From: Leucogyrophana mollusca | Taxonomy: Eukaryota; Basidiomycota; Agaricomycetes; Boletales | NCBI GenBank assembly: GCA_021014945.1 | Contig: MU266328.1 | Coordinates: 1-64,000 of the forward strand | Length of the DNA: 64,000 bases | Direction: 5' to 3' | Shown here: positions 22,340 through 35,242 of the stretch, one piece after another | How the letters are laid out: each line of letters opens with the position of its first letter | Numbering within the stretch: position 1 is the first letter of the stretch | The notes under the pieces: model-generated | The model's input: the letters and a program-made list of their open reading frames with translations, nothing else | Told to the model about the DNA's origin: nothing | The model's database searches: none | Translations under genes and position numbers: made by a program

Positions 22340-23345
22340 TTAACTCCATAACGTCAGTTTCTTCAGCTGAACGCCCCCTTCCTCCTGATGATGTGCGACG
22401 AATATGGCACCTATCCGTGTAGCTGTAAGGGATACACAGAGAGTCAGTATAACTACCCACACGCCACGTAGACCACTGACTCGCCTCCTTCAAACCCGAC
22501 TTCCAAACAAGGAGTTGCGGTCAGCCCTACGGATTTTAGTGCTGCCATCACTTGACCATACGTTCCACGAAAAAGTGATTCACGAAGACCGCACTCTCTA
22601 CCGGGCGTTGGAGAAGTCTGCCGAAGGAGGCAAACTGGTTCCTCGTGTTCGACCGCAGGAGGCGTGTCCATTCCGGCCTCGAGCACTGCAGCGGCTATCG
22701 TCTTCTGTAGACGAGCGAGTCTATTCTTCGAAGATACGTACGGGTCCGATGACCCGGAAGAGAACTGGATATACAACCCATCTACCTGGCAAGCTTGCTG
22801 TGGAAAGGGAATGGGAGGTAGGGGCTTCGGTATATATGGAGGGATAGCACACCATGTAGTAAGAGCAGGAGATGATGGAGTACATTTCAGAGAAGGTGGG
22901 GGATAAGTGTCTGCGCGACGGCGGGTAGACTTGCGCTTGAAGAACGAGCCAGCGGATCGCATCGTTGCGGAGCGCGAGAGGGAAGCGAAGGGAGATGACT
23001 TGGCACGTTTTTCAGGGCAGGTGCTGGAAACCAGTGATGGCGTGGACAAAGATGAAGATATATGGCAAAACGAGGACGTGGAAGACGAACAAGACGACGC
23101 CGAGGAAGAGGCATAAACAAGAGTGGGTATAGAAGAAGACCACGTCGTCGGTGAAGGCGAAAGCGAAGGGCGACCCAGAACGTCGGCGCCAGTGTTTCCG
23201 CTGGTCTTTGCGTTGTTATCAGATCCGAACGAAACATTTCCGAACTCGACGAGGTATGGCACCTGCATTGGTGTGAACGCATATCTAAGCTTTGAGATCG
23301 ATCACGACGTACCCCGAACGAATTGAACTTGATTTCCTGAGTCAT
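22340..23345 (-). CDS. Ser/Pro-rich protein of unknown function
   Basis: Three exons (23345-23313, 23262-22461, 22422-22340) give 305 residues with consistent phases. The N-terminus reads MTQEIKFNSFG then VPYLVEFGNVSFGSD. A long Ser-rich stretch follows, then a basic segment SFFKRKSTRRR and Pro-rich IPPYIPKPLPPIPFPQQ. After this comes a more ordered C-terminal part, RLARLQKTIAAAVLEAG and GQVMAALKSVG, ending KKLTLWS. There is no signal peptide or membrane helix. I do not recognise the family. The intron splices are strong (GTACGT with TGCAG, and GTGGGT with TTACAG), so this is probably a real gene. The C-terminal half, which is less repetitive, is the better target for homology searches. It lies 382 bp upstream of the oxidase on the same strand. 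Confidence 0.65.
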
Positions 23346-24927
23346 GTATGTTCTCCCCTGAGCTCCCGCTGGAGCAAATAAGCAATGGAAGGTAAGGGAT
23401 AGATAGTTACTGTATTGAGCCTACGAAGTCAGATAGCTGACAGCCTGGTCAGTAGTGACACTAGCTCGCCGATAGCTTTGATGAACGCAGGAGAGAGAGA
23501 GATGAGTGGTCCATACGTGAAGTGATGGTTAGAAGCGCGTGGCAGGTAGGCGCTCAGTGAGCCTCATTGGCAACACGTTTTGAACAGGAATGAATTCGTG
23601 CATCTGGTACAGCTGTAGAATAGGTATTAGCACATAGATGAATTAAGCGGTCGAATGTATGCCTGTGGGTTCCTATGGACCCGCCCAAATGAACATCGTT
23701 AATGCCCACGCCGTGAACACAAACCTACCACATGTCATACTGTTCAGATAAAGCGGTGGATGGTGCAAGCAGAGAACTTGAATGGGAGTGAACCTGCTCG
23801 GGGGAAAGATACTACCAACTTGAAAGTGCGTGCCCTGAAGAGAGGCGAACCACGCGTCAATATGATGCATGAGCTGCCTCGCACAATAGTTAAATATATT
23901 TTTTCCCAAGGAGACACCCTTCGGTGAGGCAGGCATTGAGAGCACCAGAAATCGGGTTGGTGCGGCGTTGAGCTGAGCATGCTGTGGAATTCAACTTGCA
24001 GAAAGGCTAAATGGCACCACATGCGCGTGTACAGATTGAATACGTCCCAAGGATATACATTTTTGAGCTGGCGACCACGATAGCGATGTGGGTTGATGTT
24101 TGCTGGCAGATTCGCCACAAGGTACACGCGTTGTAAAGAGGCAAGTTGTCAGTGTGTTGTGGCAATGTCACACTGGAGTCACGGGAGAATCCCGGTAAAT
24201 TGAATTTTAATCCGAGTGTTCCGCTCCGAGGTGTAACTTTACTCTATTCTGGTGCGAAGTCACTGTCAAGTCAGTATCAATGGCTGTTTCTGTCGGAGGA
24301 ACCTGACGAACAGATTTCGTGTTCGTCGTGTTGAATCTCGCTCAAGCTGTTTCTCACATGGAAGCGGTCGCAATACAGGCACCCCTACGGTGGAGCAGAA
24401 GCTGAAGCTTGAAAGGGTGAGATGGGGTGCACTGGTGGCGGAAGTGCGCCAAGCGCGTAATGAATGCAGATAGAGAGGCAAACGTATGCAATCATTGGGT
24501 TCCATGTGCCAGGGGTTGCCGGCAAGGAAGGTGTGGTATTTGGGGTGGATACTTGATCGATAAGAGCGGAGCAGCAGTTAAACGCTGAAAACCCTTGGAA
24601 AACCCAGCGCGGGGGTCGAAACTGAAGAAGGAACTATATGTTGAAAATAAATAATAAATGATATGGGATGCTATCGTCTGCTATCGAGCGTAATATCAAG
24701 CAATACGTCTGGCGCACTTCTGCCGTGGCCTGAGGAAGGAGGTCGCGGGAATACGTCATAGCAATGACGTCGTTGCGCAAATTGCCTTTTCTGGCGGACG
24801 AGTGCAAAATGGCGACTGGTTTCGTCGAATATATAAATTCATCGTTGCCCTCCAATTCTCGCCGAACGCCCATCACAAGACTGTGACCCGCTCAGCGCCA
24901 GACCTCTCCAAAAGGTAACCATCCAAT
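23346..24927. other. Gene-poor stretch between two divergent genes
   Basis: About 1.6 kb without a supported gene. Minus-strand open frames at 23673-24127 and 24634-24876 have no recognisable motif and no matching splice partners. The right end leads into the DUF89 promoter. Confidence 0.45.
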
Positions 24928-24936
24928 TTATAAAAG
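24928..24936 (+). promoter_or_regulatory. TATA box of the DUF89/ARMT1 gene
   Basis: TTATAAAAG lies about 45 bp before the ATG at 24981, followed by a pyrimidine-rich CTCTCCCCC stretch of the kind seen at fungal transcription starts. Confidence 0.5.
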
Positions 24937-24980
24937 GTCGGTCCTTTCGCTTCCCCATCGTTACCTTCTCTCCCCCAACC

Positions 24981-27055
24981 ATGCACCCTGATTACTTTCC
25001 TCCTACCCCTGCCACGTCGGACGGCGAATCAGATAAACAACTCATGTCAGCCACGACAGCAGCCAACCTAAACGCCAACATAAATGGCGCTACTGTCGTA
25101 CACGCAAAGGGTGCACCAGCAGTAGCAGGCGCTCCTTCTCGCGTTACTCTTCACCTCGGCCATTTACCCAGCAAGAAGGATATCAAGGCCCCATGGCCAC
25201 GAACGCCATCTAGGGTACACATATGCGCCTAATAATATACTTGTACCTCTTTTGATTTCTCCCTTTACGCGCATATACTCAGGTCGATCCCAACAACCCA
25301 CCGTGGCCTGCATATCGCGGATACCATGAGTATTCATTTGCGCATGCAACCATGGGTGTTCGCCTCCCCACCATTCTTGGCAAAGCCATTGACGATGCCT
25401 CTCGCACTCTCAACGAACAATCATCTGAGGATAGGATCGTCGACCTCGTCGAGTGCCTGGAGCGCATGGATACCCTTATGGCCGATCTTAGCGGCAACGC
25501 TAAACTCAGACCTATTGTAGACGACAACGAAGGAGACGTAGCACTGTGGAACAAGGAGATTGCAAAATATTTCCAGGGCAAGTCGTGATGTGATACGTTG
25601 TGCTTGTCACGTTTGGACTAATGCCACTTCATTTCAGGCAAAGATTTCATGAATGCGCCTTGGCTCTTTGCAGAAGCCTACAAATATCGTCGCCTTCACG
25701 AATGTTTCAGCGTCAGTAAATACTGGAAGGATTACGATGTCTTCTATAGACAGAAGGTACGACGCGCCTTACCTCTAGATGCTCTCTTGTCTGATCAGGA
25801 ATTGCCAACGTCCAGTGCGATACGTTCTCAAGATCCGCTGACGCGGTTTTTGAACTTTCGATGCGTTTCGCTGAGCCATTCAAACAGTCGGACAATCTGT
25901 CTGAAAGCGAAAAGTCCGAGGCTGAAAGGCTAATGTTCTTGGAGTTGACGCAAGGTTTGCAACATCACTATACGCTGCTATAAGAATCCACTCTTATATT
26001 ACAAATTTTGTCCACAGTTTGTCTGTGGGGAAATTCGACCGACCTTTCGCTCCTAATCAACATGACCGAAGAGCAGATCAAGTCTTTGCAATCGACGGGC
26101 GGAGATCATCTGGCTGCTACTGAGAAGAATATCCTCGGGAACCATCTTGGAGATCTCTGGGAAACCGTCAAAGTTCTCCGCGAAAAGACTGGTGGGCGAA
26201 TTGATTTCGTTCTTGATAACGCTGGTTTCGAGTTGTACTGTGATTGTGTGTACGGTGAGTACCAGGATTGTCATGTTGCCCTTCGGACTCACAGAACTCC
26301 TGTTAGCCGACTTTTTGATTCAAAGTGGGCTAGCGAAGCAAATCCGGTTCCACGGCAAGCGATATCCATGGTTCGTCTCAGATGTCACCAAGAAAGACTG
26401 GGAGTGGCTCCTCAACACGATGGTATATGGTCATTTGTTCCCGAAGGCGTCAGAAGCCGAAAGGGAATCTCTGCGGAGGCTCGGGGCGCGCTGGAAGGTG
26501 TGTGTTCGTTTGGTCCCGAACGTCGCAATAATTTCATGGGTCCTCGAAGGAATACGAAAAGGACGGAAGATGGGTTTACGAACAACATCCCTTCTGGTGT
26601 ACGGGATACACATTCTGGGACTTGCACAGCGAGGCCCCAGACCTGTTCCTACACCTGTCCCGCTCGGATCTTGTCTTTTTCAAGGGGGACTTGAACCACC
26701 GCAAGCTCACATACGACTGTGCCGCGCCAGCAAGTACGCCATTTGACATTGCTATCGGCCCTATGGCGAACGCTGCTGGTGCGCCAAAGATATGCAGTCT
26801 TCGGACGATCAAGAGCGATGTGGTGGTTGGATTGGGAGGCGAGGGGGACACATTAGCAGAGAAACTCGACAAAGAGGAACCTGGATGGAAAATCAGTGGG
26901 AAATACGTGAGTAGCTATTTCTGGTTCTTTTCCATTGCGATCTGTGCCTAGCCATATGCTGATTGGTGATTGTGCTTTTCTCTTCGCTTCCCATGTTGTA
27001 GGCTGTCGTTCTTCTCTCGGAAGGCCGTCCAGGGGAGAAAGTTCGCTTCGCTTGA
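24981..27055 (+). CDS. DUF89 / ARMT1-type metal-dependent phosphatase (damage-control)
   Basis: Eight exons: 24981-25214, 25283-25577, 25638-25756, 25816-25954, 26018-26254, 26307-26497, 26550-26906 and 27002-27055. They give 541 residues. The order of blocks matches the ARMT1/YMR027W family: HEYSFAHATMGVRLPTIL, then MNAPWLFAEAYKYRRLHE, FVLDNAGFELYCD (Asp and Asn metal ligands), YPWFVSDVTKKDWEWLL, DLVFFKGDLNHRKLTYD (the FKGDLNxR signature) and LRTIKSDVVVGL. Family members hydrolyse sugar phosphates such as fructose-1-phosphate using Mn or Co; an older claim is carboxyl methylation. An N-terminal 75-residue Ala/Asn-rich extension precedes the domain. Intron 2 uses a GC donor (GCAAGT at 25578). 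The protein is soluble and cytosolic by inference. Confidence 0.92.
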
Positions 27056-30000
27056 AACCCACTCACCCGGTCTGGCCAACGAGAACGGTGGCCATGGTTC
27101 TTAACCATACTTGTCAGACCAACATGCATGTCGCATTTGACCTTCTGTCTTACATCATCACTGCCTTGTATTTAACCTGTTCTTATGTATACTCTAGTTA
27201 CAGATTCATCGGTCATGGAATAATCGACTTGCCAGCGCTGGGAGTCGTGAGCAGTTCCGGCTTTGGGAGATTGAGAGGACACTACATGCGACAGATGAAG
27301 AGTCGTCGACATGGCATCATATCGCTATTAGTATTATATCCCGAAATGTGCAGGACCGAGTATTATTCGCAGTCTCGTGAGCTCTCTTGTTCTTCTCACG
27401 GCGGGATCCTAAACACCGATGGGTATGAGAGAACAGCCGAAGTGGTCGTCCCGCAGTTAGAGCACACGACCCCGGGAATGAACGTTATTGAAAGCATTTG
27501 CGCGTCATCCAACCCATCCTATGGCATGCTCAGGTCACAATGATAAGACCCATATAGCACTACCCAGCGGCTGAATATTGACCATTGCGTTTGGAACATT
27601 GCGAATGCGACTCAGTTTAGACGAAGTAGGCGTATCGGATATACTTCAAGCTGACGCACAGCCGGAATAAATCTTAGGCATGGCAAAAGCAACGCAACGC
27701 CGGGGAGCCCACGGAACGTAATGGGTTATGATTGACGAGTGAGGGGCTCGACCTATGGTGTATGCGGGCGACAGGCTGCGGAGATCCCAGCTAGTATAGT
27801 CAGGGGTCACAAGACGAAACCCACGAATGGCCGATTTCAGATGCTCACTGCGGTCCCCGGCGAAAATCTCGACCGACACGCACAATTACCGTGCCTGTAC
27901 GTGAGGATTGCCTGTCGATCTTTGAAGATTGACACCTGCTCAAGGCGGGCGAGTTTCTTGAACACATGGACGCTATCCATTTCTTTCCCTGGTGCTGGTG
28001 TCTGCTGTCTAGGACCTGGGAAACATTATGTAGAGCAAGAAAGGCTTCGTTGAAATAACGTACTTTCGTTCGTGTGGTCAGAATGATCTAATCGCGACGG
28101 GCCACTAACTTTGAAAGCCCACCAGCTCTGTTCGAGCTAAGAAAAGATCTGTCTCGGGGAAGCGATCTTCATCTGGGGAGAGCGCTGATCAAGTGATCAA
28201 AAATGTCATGCAATGGCCGAAAAGTACACTAATCATTGCTTCGCTCTGTCGGACAGCTGCTAGCGCCTCGAATGGCAACGCGATGTGTCATGCCATTTGT
28301 TCAGAGTTTACGGAGCCAATGGGACGGTGAGCGGGAATTGGTTTCAACAGTGGACCCTGCATTCCATAGGCATGCGGAGGAGGACCTGGATTAGGTGCAC
28401 CGGTCGACGTCAGCGCAGGCCGAGGAGTCGTTCGCTACGTTCCCATGCCAGGGAAATTGCAGTCTGCACAGGTACCGGCCGGAGCACTGGGTGCTTATCA
28501 GAAGCAGACGACGGCAGAGCTTCTGAGTCCGAGTGAGTACAGTCACTATGACGTTCGCCATCGGGCGTAGCTAGTGACGAAGAGAAGAACAAGGGACAAT
28601 CAGATTGAAGTTAGGATATGATGCCACAAATGTCATCGAGCGTTGCACAAAGCACACAAGTCTTGCGCAAGGTAACACAGCTCAGCATGGTGACATGAAA
28701 CAGCGTGGCATCCATGCCGCAAGAAGGTGTGCGAACGCATCACAGTGAGTAGAGGTAGGGACATTTTTTCACTTGCAGTTGTTGAGCCGGTGAGGATGAT
28801 TGAATGCGGGCGGACTTACCTGGCTATCAGAGACGAGGGTTTAACGTTTGTAAGTTTGCCGCGGCAGGGCCAGGGGTGAAGTCAATTGCTGTCAGTCACT
28901 CTTTGGGGCTGCGGGGCATCATAATCTTAGGACTGCCGGTGCACATACAGGGAACACTAAGCTAGGCCTTGATTTTCTGGTGCGCATAGGACATAACTAC
29001 CGAAGATATCAGCGTTATACCAAATGGAGGGGAATAAAAAATGTTGCATACCATGCGGGGCAACCGCTTCCATGCCTCGAAAGACCTAAGGTTGGGATAG
29101 GGGATAGCGATACATTCCGAGTCTTTCACACCTGATGGCGACTCACTTGGTTGGTCATCCGTTGGTGGGATGAGCATGGTTATGGCGGCCATGGATGGCT
29201 CTAAAGTTGTGATCACAGGATTAACAACACGCACCTTCATCAGAGTCACCGTTATTTTGGACAAGCGTACCTGAAACTACTGGGCTTGGGAAAGACACCG
29301 TTGTGAATGGTACAACATTTTCATCGTGATGGATTCCAAACATGCGGTGAGTGTTTTCCCGTCGAAGTTTCCGCAGATAGAGTCCTTGGTCCAACGATCA
29401 GGAGTTCAAGAAAGTTACCTACATATTTTACAAAGTTCAAGCCGCTCACTGTGCTCGTGTGCTCGGCTGGAGATGCCGGCACCAGATGTCCGAAAATTCT
29501 TCCCAATTTCGGCAGAGCGATGACACTCTCGATCAACATCCCTTCGGTGTGAAACTGAAAGGAACTGGCACATGTTTCATACCCAATGTTGCTTGCGAAC
29601 GGAATCAGCTTCGAAGTCGCCAGATTCGCCAACATTCATAGCACAGCTCTTGCGGGTCCAACACAGTATGTTTGCCTTATCGCCTCGATTTAGCAACGTT
29701 CTACAACATTCGTAGGATCGGTGGTATTCTTGTTATCGGCCTAAGACGTGAGATTGACGCCAGGACCCCCGGTAGCTCTTGCCAAAGAGATTGATTTCGG
29801 TCGCAAGGTTTCTCAGCAGTTGTAGCTGTGGGCATTGCGCGTCATGGATGTCGACAGGCTGGTGGCACACCTGTGACTTACTGTCACTGCAGTCGTTCCG
29901 ACCAATTCATGTTCAAACATCAGTGTTCGTGTCAAGAGACCTGCGGCTCTGGTCTTTCTTGCTCGGGGGGTGGGGCCACATTCCCCGAACATCCTCCCCT

Positions 30001-30238
30001 AGGCTCACAGGCAGCTCACAGTTATCCTTGGTCCAACACGACAATGCCTTTCGGGCCGTCTGCTCAGATTCATATAGCCCACTTCCCAGTACTCATCTGC
30101 TTCTTGGGTTATCTCGGGGTCTCCACGTGATTGGACGCGTCCTATACGAGGCTAAACCTTCTGTGTACGAGAAAAGCACCATGTGCTCTCATGGTAGGGC
30201 CTTTGTTGGTCTCTAGACTCAGTGCTTCCTTCGCCATG
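27056..30238. other. 3.2-kb gene-poor stretch
   Basis: No gene that I can support. Several open frames exist, including minus-strand 28962-29264 and 29321-29635. None shows a family motif, a signal peptide or paired splice sites. It may contain decayed coding sequence or long UTRs. No repeats of more than about 20 bp caught my eye. Confidence 0.45.
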
Positions 30239-30239
30239 G

Positions 30240-30246
30240 TATAAAA
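30240..30246 (+). promoter_or_regulatory. TATA box of the aspartic protease gene
   Basis: TATAAAA lies 66 bp before the ATG at 30306 and is preceded by CCATGG, a plausible core promoter for a strongly expressed secreted enzyme. Confidence 0.55.
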
Positions 30247-30305
30247 TGAGAGGTGGGTCCTGCTAGCAAAAATCACGTTCAAACATCGAACTAACTCGGC
30301 CAAGC

Positions 30306-32040
30306 ATGTTCCCTGCAGCCTCCTTGCTGACGACTCTCCTCCTCGCTTTGTCCATCGCGGCAACGCCGGTCGTTCAAGTCCGGGATTCCCCCATCACCCT
30401 CCCCATCGCACGGAAGCTGAACACCCAGGGAGGTGCCATCAACCTTCTTCAGCACGACCAGGCTCGCGCTGCAGGCCTCCGTGATCGCGCCGATGCGATT
30501 TCCAGCGGCAAACTGGACCGTCGCACTGCTAGCATTGCGGTGATTAACGAAGCTACTTCTTACATCGCTCAAGTCGGTGTTGGTAGCCCTGCCACCACAT
30601 GTAAGGACGCTGGCAATCGGCCTTTCGAGTTCTAACATCTTCTGTTTGTATGCAGACGACTTGATTGTCGACACTGGTAGCTCAAACACCTGGGTTGGCG
30701 CTGGTACTGCCTACAAGAAGACCAGCACCAGCGAGGCAACCGGATACGATGTGGTAAGTAGGGACTTTATTTCTTTACGAGTAGAAGCCCATCAACTTTT
30801 TCGGTCACATTTAGTCTGTCACCTATGGCTCTGGCTCTTTCTCTGGTGAGTAGTGGGGTGCAGCTTTTTGTATATGCCTGCCGTTGACAACGTTGACTTT
30901 CAGGCAAGGAATACACCGACACCGTCACCCTTGGCACTGGTCTCACCATCACTGACCAATCCATCGGTGTTGCCACCACTTCGACAGGTTTCGAGGGTGT
31001 TGATGGGATCTTGGGGTAAGCATTTTGTGATTCCCCCCGAGTTGCGTGATTTAATGTGTAAATAGTATTGGCCCTCTCGACCTGACGGAAGGTACCTTGA
31101 CGAATGATGAAGACGCGACCATCCCCACGGTTACCGACAACCTCTACAGCGAGGGAACCATCGCTCAAGCTGTTGTTGGTGTCTCCTTTGAGCCCACAAC
31201 TTCTGAGGAGGTCACCAACGGCGAACTCACCTTCGGTGGCACCGACTCAACCAAATACACTGGTGACATTGCCTACACGTAAGTGTGCAAGTCGGTTTCT
31301 AAAAGTGAACATCTATCAACTGCGAGCTTTCAGGCCCCTCACCACCACCTACCCGGCATCATACTACTGGGGAATCAACGAAAGCATCGCCTACGGATCG
31401 ACCACGATCTTGTCTGAGACCGCCGGTATCGTCGACACAGGAACTACCCTGTGAGCCAACTTTCTTTCTCTCTTTCCAGCTCGTTCTCACTACTGCTTTT
31501 AGCATCCTCCTTGCCACCAGTGAGTACCACATAATTGTTTCACAATCAGCCATATTGACACCGGATTTCAAGATGCCTACTCCCAGTACCAGTCGCTCAC
31601 TGGCGCAACTGAGGATGAAGACACTGGTCTCCTTCGCATCACTACTGCTCAATATGATGACCTCGAGGACCTGACCTTCAACATTGGCAGCGTAAGTTGC
31701 ACCACTGTGGGAGTGATCTAGCATATTCTGACGCAAATCCGATCTTCAGAGCTCGTATGCCCTGACGCCCAACGGCCAGATCTGGCCCCGTTCTCTCAAC
31801 ACTTACATCGGTGGCACCAGCAGCTATGTCTACCTGATCGTAAACAGCATCGGCACACCCAGCGGCGAGGGTCTTGACTTCATCAACGGCTACACCTTCC
31901 TCGAGCGCTTCTACTCCGTCTTTGACACCACCAACTCTCAGGTATGTCTCCTTACCATGCACAATGTTTTCGACCCTTTATTAACGACCCAACAGGTCGG
32001 CTTTGCTACCACCAGCTACACTGACGCAACGACCAACTGA
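30306..32040 (+). CDS. Secreted aspartic protease, polyporopepsin type
   Basis: Ten exons: 30306-30600, 30656-30753, 30815-30845, 30904-31015, 31066-31278, 31334-31450, 31503-31519, 31573-31691, 31750-31941 and 31996-32040. They give 412 residues. The N-terminal 20 residues are a signal peptide (LLTTLLLALSIAATP). The propeptide runs to about residue 74, where LDRR could be a processing site. Catalytic motifs are DTGSSNTW (about residue 103) and DTGTTL (about 286); the substrate flap is VTYGSGSFSG. Blocks VGVGSPATTYDLIVD, PTVTDNLYSEGTI and SFEPTTS closely follow the Irpex lacteus polyporopepsin (A1 family), which acts extracellularly on proteins at acid pH. No GPI-anchor signal is seen at the C-terminus. 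Exon 7 is only 17 nt. This is the clearest secreted enzyme in the window. Confidence 0.95.
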
Positions 32041-32731
32041 GGGGGGCGGTAGAGGGCCATTTGGTTTCCGGGGCTTAAGCTGTATACATCGCATACATTC
32101 GAAGAATATACCATCGCTACATTTTGGCATCCATTGGAATGATTCCCAGTCACAGGCACATTCAAGCTCGTTCAGCTGCTTGAGAGAAATCATGGGTGCA
32201 GTGCATAAAAGATGCATCCGGGAAATCCCTTCCCCTCAGCGGGGAGAGGGGAAACCGAGGGGGGAATTCTGGAAAGGTTGATATAGCTTAGACCCGATTT
32301 CACGCCCTATCTCCGGAACAGTACACGCAACTCGGGAAAGTGTCGGAGAGGCTGCATCCATCGATCTAGATATGTATTCCTTTTGTATACAACCAACTTG
32401 GCGCCAGCTTGCCCAACACAAAGAGATTGAGAATCCTCTCCCACGGAAACATCCAAAGAGGACTAGCGGTGAACAGAAAGTTCAGGTTAGGTCACACCCG
32501 GCTCGTGCTGAATGTGAACGATCGGAAAGCCGAACGGTCCCATCGAAAAGGCAGATTGTTCATGCGAAAGGTATGAAATCTGCAGAGACCAGATCCGAGC
32601 TACAGTACAAAGGAAATACAAGGCATTACGAGACGAAAAGAATACACGGTCTATGTAACTGCGATGAGATGTTGCTACTATGAATGGAGATCATATTGTC
32701 GTCAAACACACTGAATAAAAAGGAACGACGA

Positions 32732-34440
32732 TCAGTCCACTTCGTCGCTCCACCGCCCTGGAAATGATGGTGCGCCGGGTGAGGAATCTGTCGACGCCCT
32801 ACTACGATGATTTGTCCTTGAAGCCCGAGAAGTGGGACTGCGAGAGCTCGCGCTTCCGCTGCCCCCAAACAGTGCATGAAATATCCCGCCGCCGGCGCCA
32901 CCCCCACTGCCACGCCTGGAGGGGCCTGGCGACCGCTCACGTGGTGGAGACGATGGGCTACCAGGTTGGCTACTCGAGCTCCCTCCGGGTGGGGGAGAAC
33001 CACCTGGCGTCTGTTGCTGCGGCTGAGCTATCAAAGCATAACTAGACTGATAATGAACAATGCAAAGCAGCTGAGCGCGCATCGAGGAGCGTACCGGCAG
33101 ACGGGACAGGTTCCGCTCGACTTTAGCCAAGGGACTATACAGCCTTCGTGGAAAGGATGTTTGCATGGTAATGTCACGACCACTAATTCATCCTTGTCTT
33201 CTGCCTGCAACGTGAATTGCTCTTTGCACACGGCGCAATCTTTTTCAAGTAGCGGAGCTATCACGAGACGTGAGCTTGGTAAATTTGACGTTAAGCGAGT
33301 GAGAGGAGCCCACAATTCTCCATGAGGATATCCCGGGGTAAGTCGCGAATAATTTCGTCTGTCGCCGGCACTGGCCTTCCAGCGGTCGAGTTCTCCATCA
33401 ACTGAGTCAACACCTGGTCTAGCGCTACGACTTCTTGTGAGCTCGAGATCGAAGCAGGAATATGACAAGCGTATCACCCTCTTGATTGAATACGTAGTCG
33501 CCCCACCGTCCACCCCCGCCTCCCTCTGCAGATCCAAGATTAAACAACTCGGCGAAGGGATCGCCTCCCCCCCTCTGGTGTGGTCCGCCGAAGAGTGCCA
33601 TGAGATATTGAGCCATCAACGGGCCTGTGATATCTCCTCGCTCGCGGTTAGGGCCACCCTCGGTGTCCCGACGTATGAATCTATTTGATATGTAAGACCA
33701 GAACGTTCGGTGACATAACTCCGGTTACCTACTCCGACATGGTGGGCACTTCGCGTCCTGAAGTTTCGGGAGCGCGACCGAGAGTGTTGGGTCCACCCAA
33801 AACAAATGACCGGCCGCCACCGCCTGGTCCCGTACGAATCTCAAAACGAACGCCACCCTGGTACAAATTCATTAATGTATGACTGGGATATAGACGAGGT
33901 ATAGTTACTGCGCCTCTTTCGGGACTTCGCGGGGCAGTTGGAGACGCAGGTCTGGAACGACCCAGAGGGCCTTGCTGTCCGCCTAATAGACCATGTATAC
34001 CTACTAGATGTATGACAAAATCAAAATTCAGCACCAAGGGTTATCACGAAACGAAGCGAACGAACGCAGAAAGGAATCCATGCCAGGAGGATATCCCTCT
34101 TCGAATTCTCCAGGGACATGCTGCTGGAACTCCCGAGGATCATCGGTCGGGTTCTCCATCTGAGAGATAGACACATTCATTAATGATGAGCGCGACTGTA
34201 TTCCTGTGGCACCGACTGAACCTTTTCCACAAATGATCCGTGGCATGAAGCACAGACGGGATCCGGAGTCTGAAGAAGTCAAAGGTGAGGTACTCTGGGG
34301 TGCGAGTCGATGGTGGGACTGCTAACCATGAGCGGCCTCATCTCGGCATGACACTAGGGAGAAGAGATCAGGGCTGTACAACCAGCTGGGCAAAAGACAC
34401 ACACTTGGTGGCAGTACCACATTGGCTCTCTTGACGACAT
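32732..34440 (-). CDS. RING-H2 E3 ubiquitin ligase, RNF115/RNF126-like
   Basis: Nine exons: 34440-34405, 34353-34327, 34269-34222, 34159-34048, 33982-33733, 33680-33478, 33424-33314, 33257-33095 and 33041-32732. They give 419 residues. The N-terminus forms a split zinc ribbon (WYCHQCHAEMRPLM and VCASCHGSF, Cys pairs C-x2-C), as in RNF126 and RNF115. The RING-H2 runs from KDCAVCKEQF through LPCKHPFHEGCIVPWLKSS to GTCPVCR; all eight ligands (C-C-C-H-H-C-C-C) are present. The tail is Pro/Ser/Gly-rich and disordered. The family ubiquitinates cytosolic quality-control and trafficking substrates. A 51-nt stop-free segment in exon 5 (33908-33858) has splice-like ends, so the real protein may be 402 residues. 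Flanks are intergenic: 691 bp to the protease and 802 bp to the ABC gene. Confidence 0.92.
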
Positions 34441-35242
34441 GGTCGGCGGACAAAGAAAAGCGAAGCTAGGAGGAAGATTAATAGCACCCCCCAAATCGGA
34501 GCGCCGTGCAAGTTGGTTGTTGAGTGCAAGATGTCCCTGTAAACGTTCTGGAGGATTCCTGCTATGACGCCAATCTGGGATATTGAAGGCAGGGCAGCAG
34601 CCGGCATGCCGAGATATTTCTCCTTTAGGTGCCTCCGACTCCCACCGGACCTCCGGGACCACATATATAGCAGAACCGCAGCCAATTGGCATTTCGAACC
34701 ACTCAACAATCTACTATATAGTACCAATCAGTGAGTACTCCTTCTACCCACTCGTTATGATGATCATACTGGTTCCCTATTATACGAGTACTTTTCGTAA
34801 AGTCTTGAGATCAAACACCGGGTTCTCCTGATCTTACTTCCCCTCCCTCCGTCCTGTTGAGCCCGTACTAATGCAAACAGTCTTTGATCCCAGGATTTCA
34901 CACTGACGAGGTATTAGAGACCTCGGTTGGACGATAGGGATTTAAAGAAGCTTGCGCCATCATATAACAATCAGCAACGATGTGCTTCAGTCAAATCACA
35001 GTCGAGTGGCAGCTACGCCATAATCTCGCGAAGATGCGCGATTCTGTCGTGTGCGATGTGTGTTAATCGGTCAGATGAAGTTGACGAAGTCCTACTTGCA
35101 ACTTTCAACAGTGAGCAATTGCCCAGGCATCGCAGTCCCGTTCTTCTTTCCACGATATGATAAAGTGGGACGAAATCATTGTCACAAGAGGAGCCAGTAG
35201 AGCTGAAGCAACATCCAAGTGCTTGGGAGAGGTCAGGTAGTA
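34441..35242. other. Intergenic stretch between RING ligase and ABC transporter
   Basis: No supported gene. A minus-strand open frame (34368-34727) with a hydrophobic stretch overlaps the RING gene's first exons and looks like a shadow. Confidence 0.4.

Noticed and set aside
26935..27543. Plus-strand 202-codon open frame after the DUF89 gene
   Set aside because: It begins in the last DUF89 intron and continues in another frame through the 3' flank; no domain, codon bias or splice partner.
29321..29635. Minus-strand 104-codon open frame, possible enzyme fragment
   Set aside because: I could not match it to any family and it has no start context or neighbouring exons in phase.
31678..31962. 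Minus-strand open frames inside the aspartic protease
   Set aside because: They are shadows of the protease exons, which have catalytic motifs and consistent splicing.
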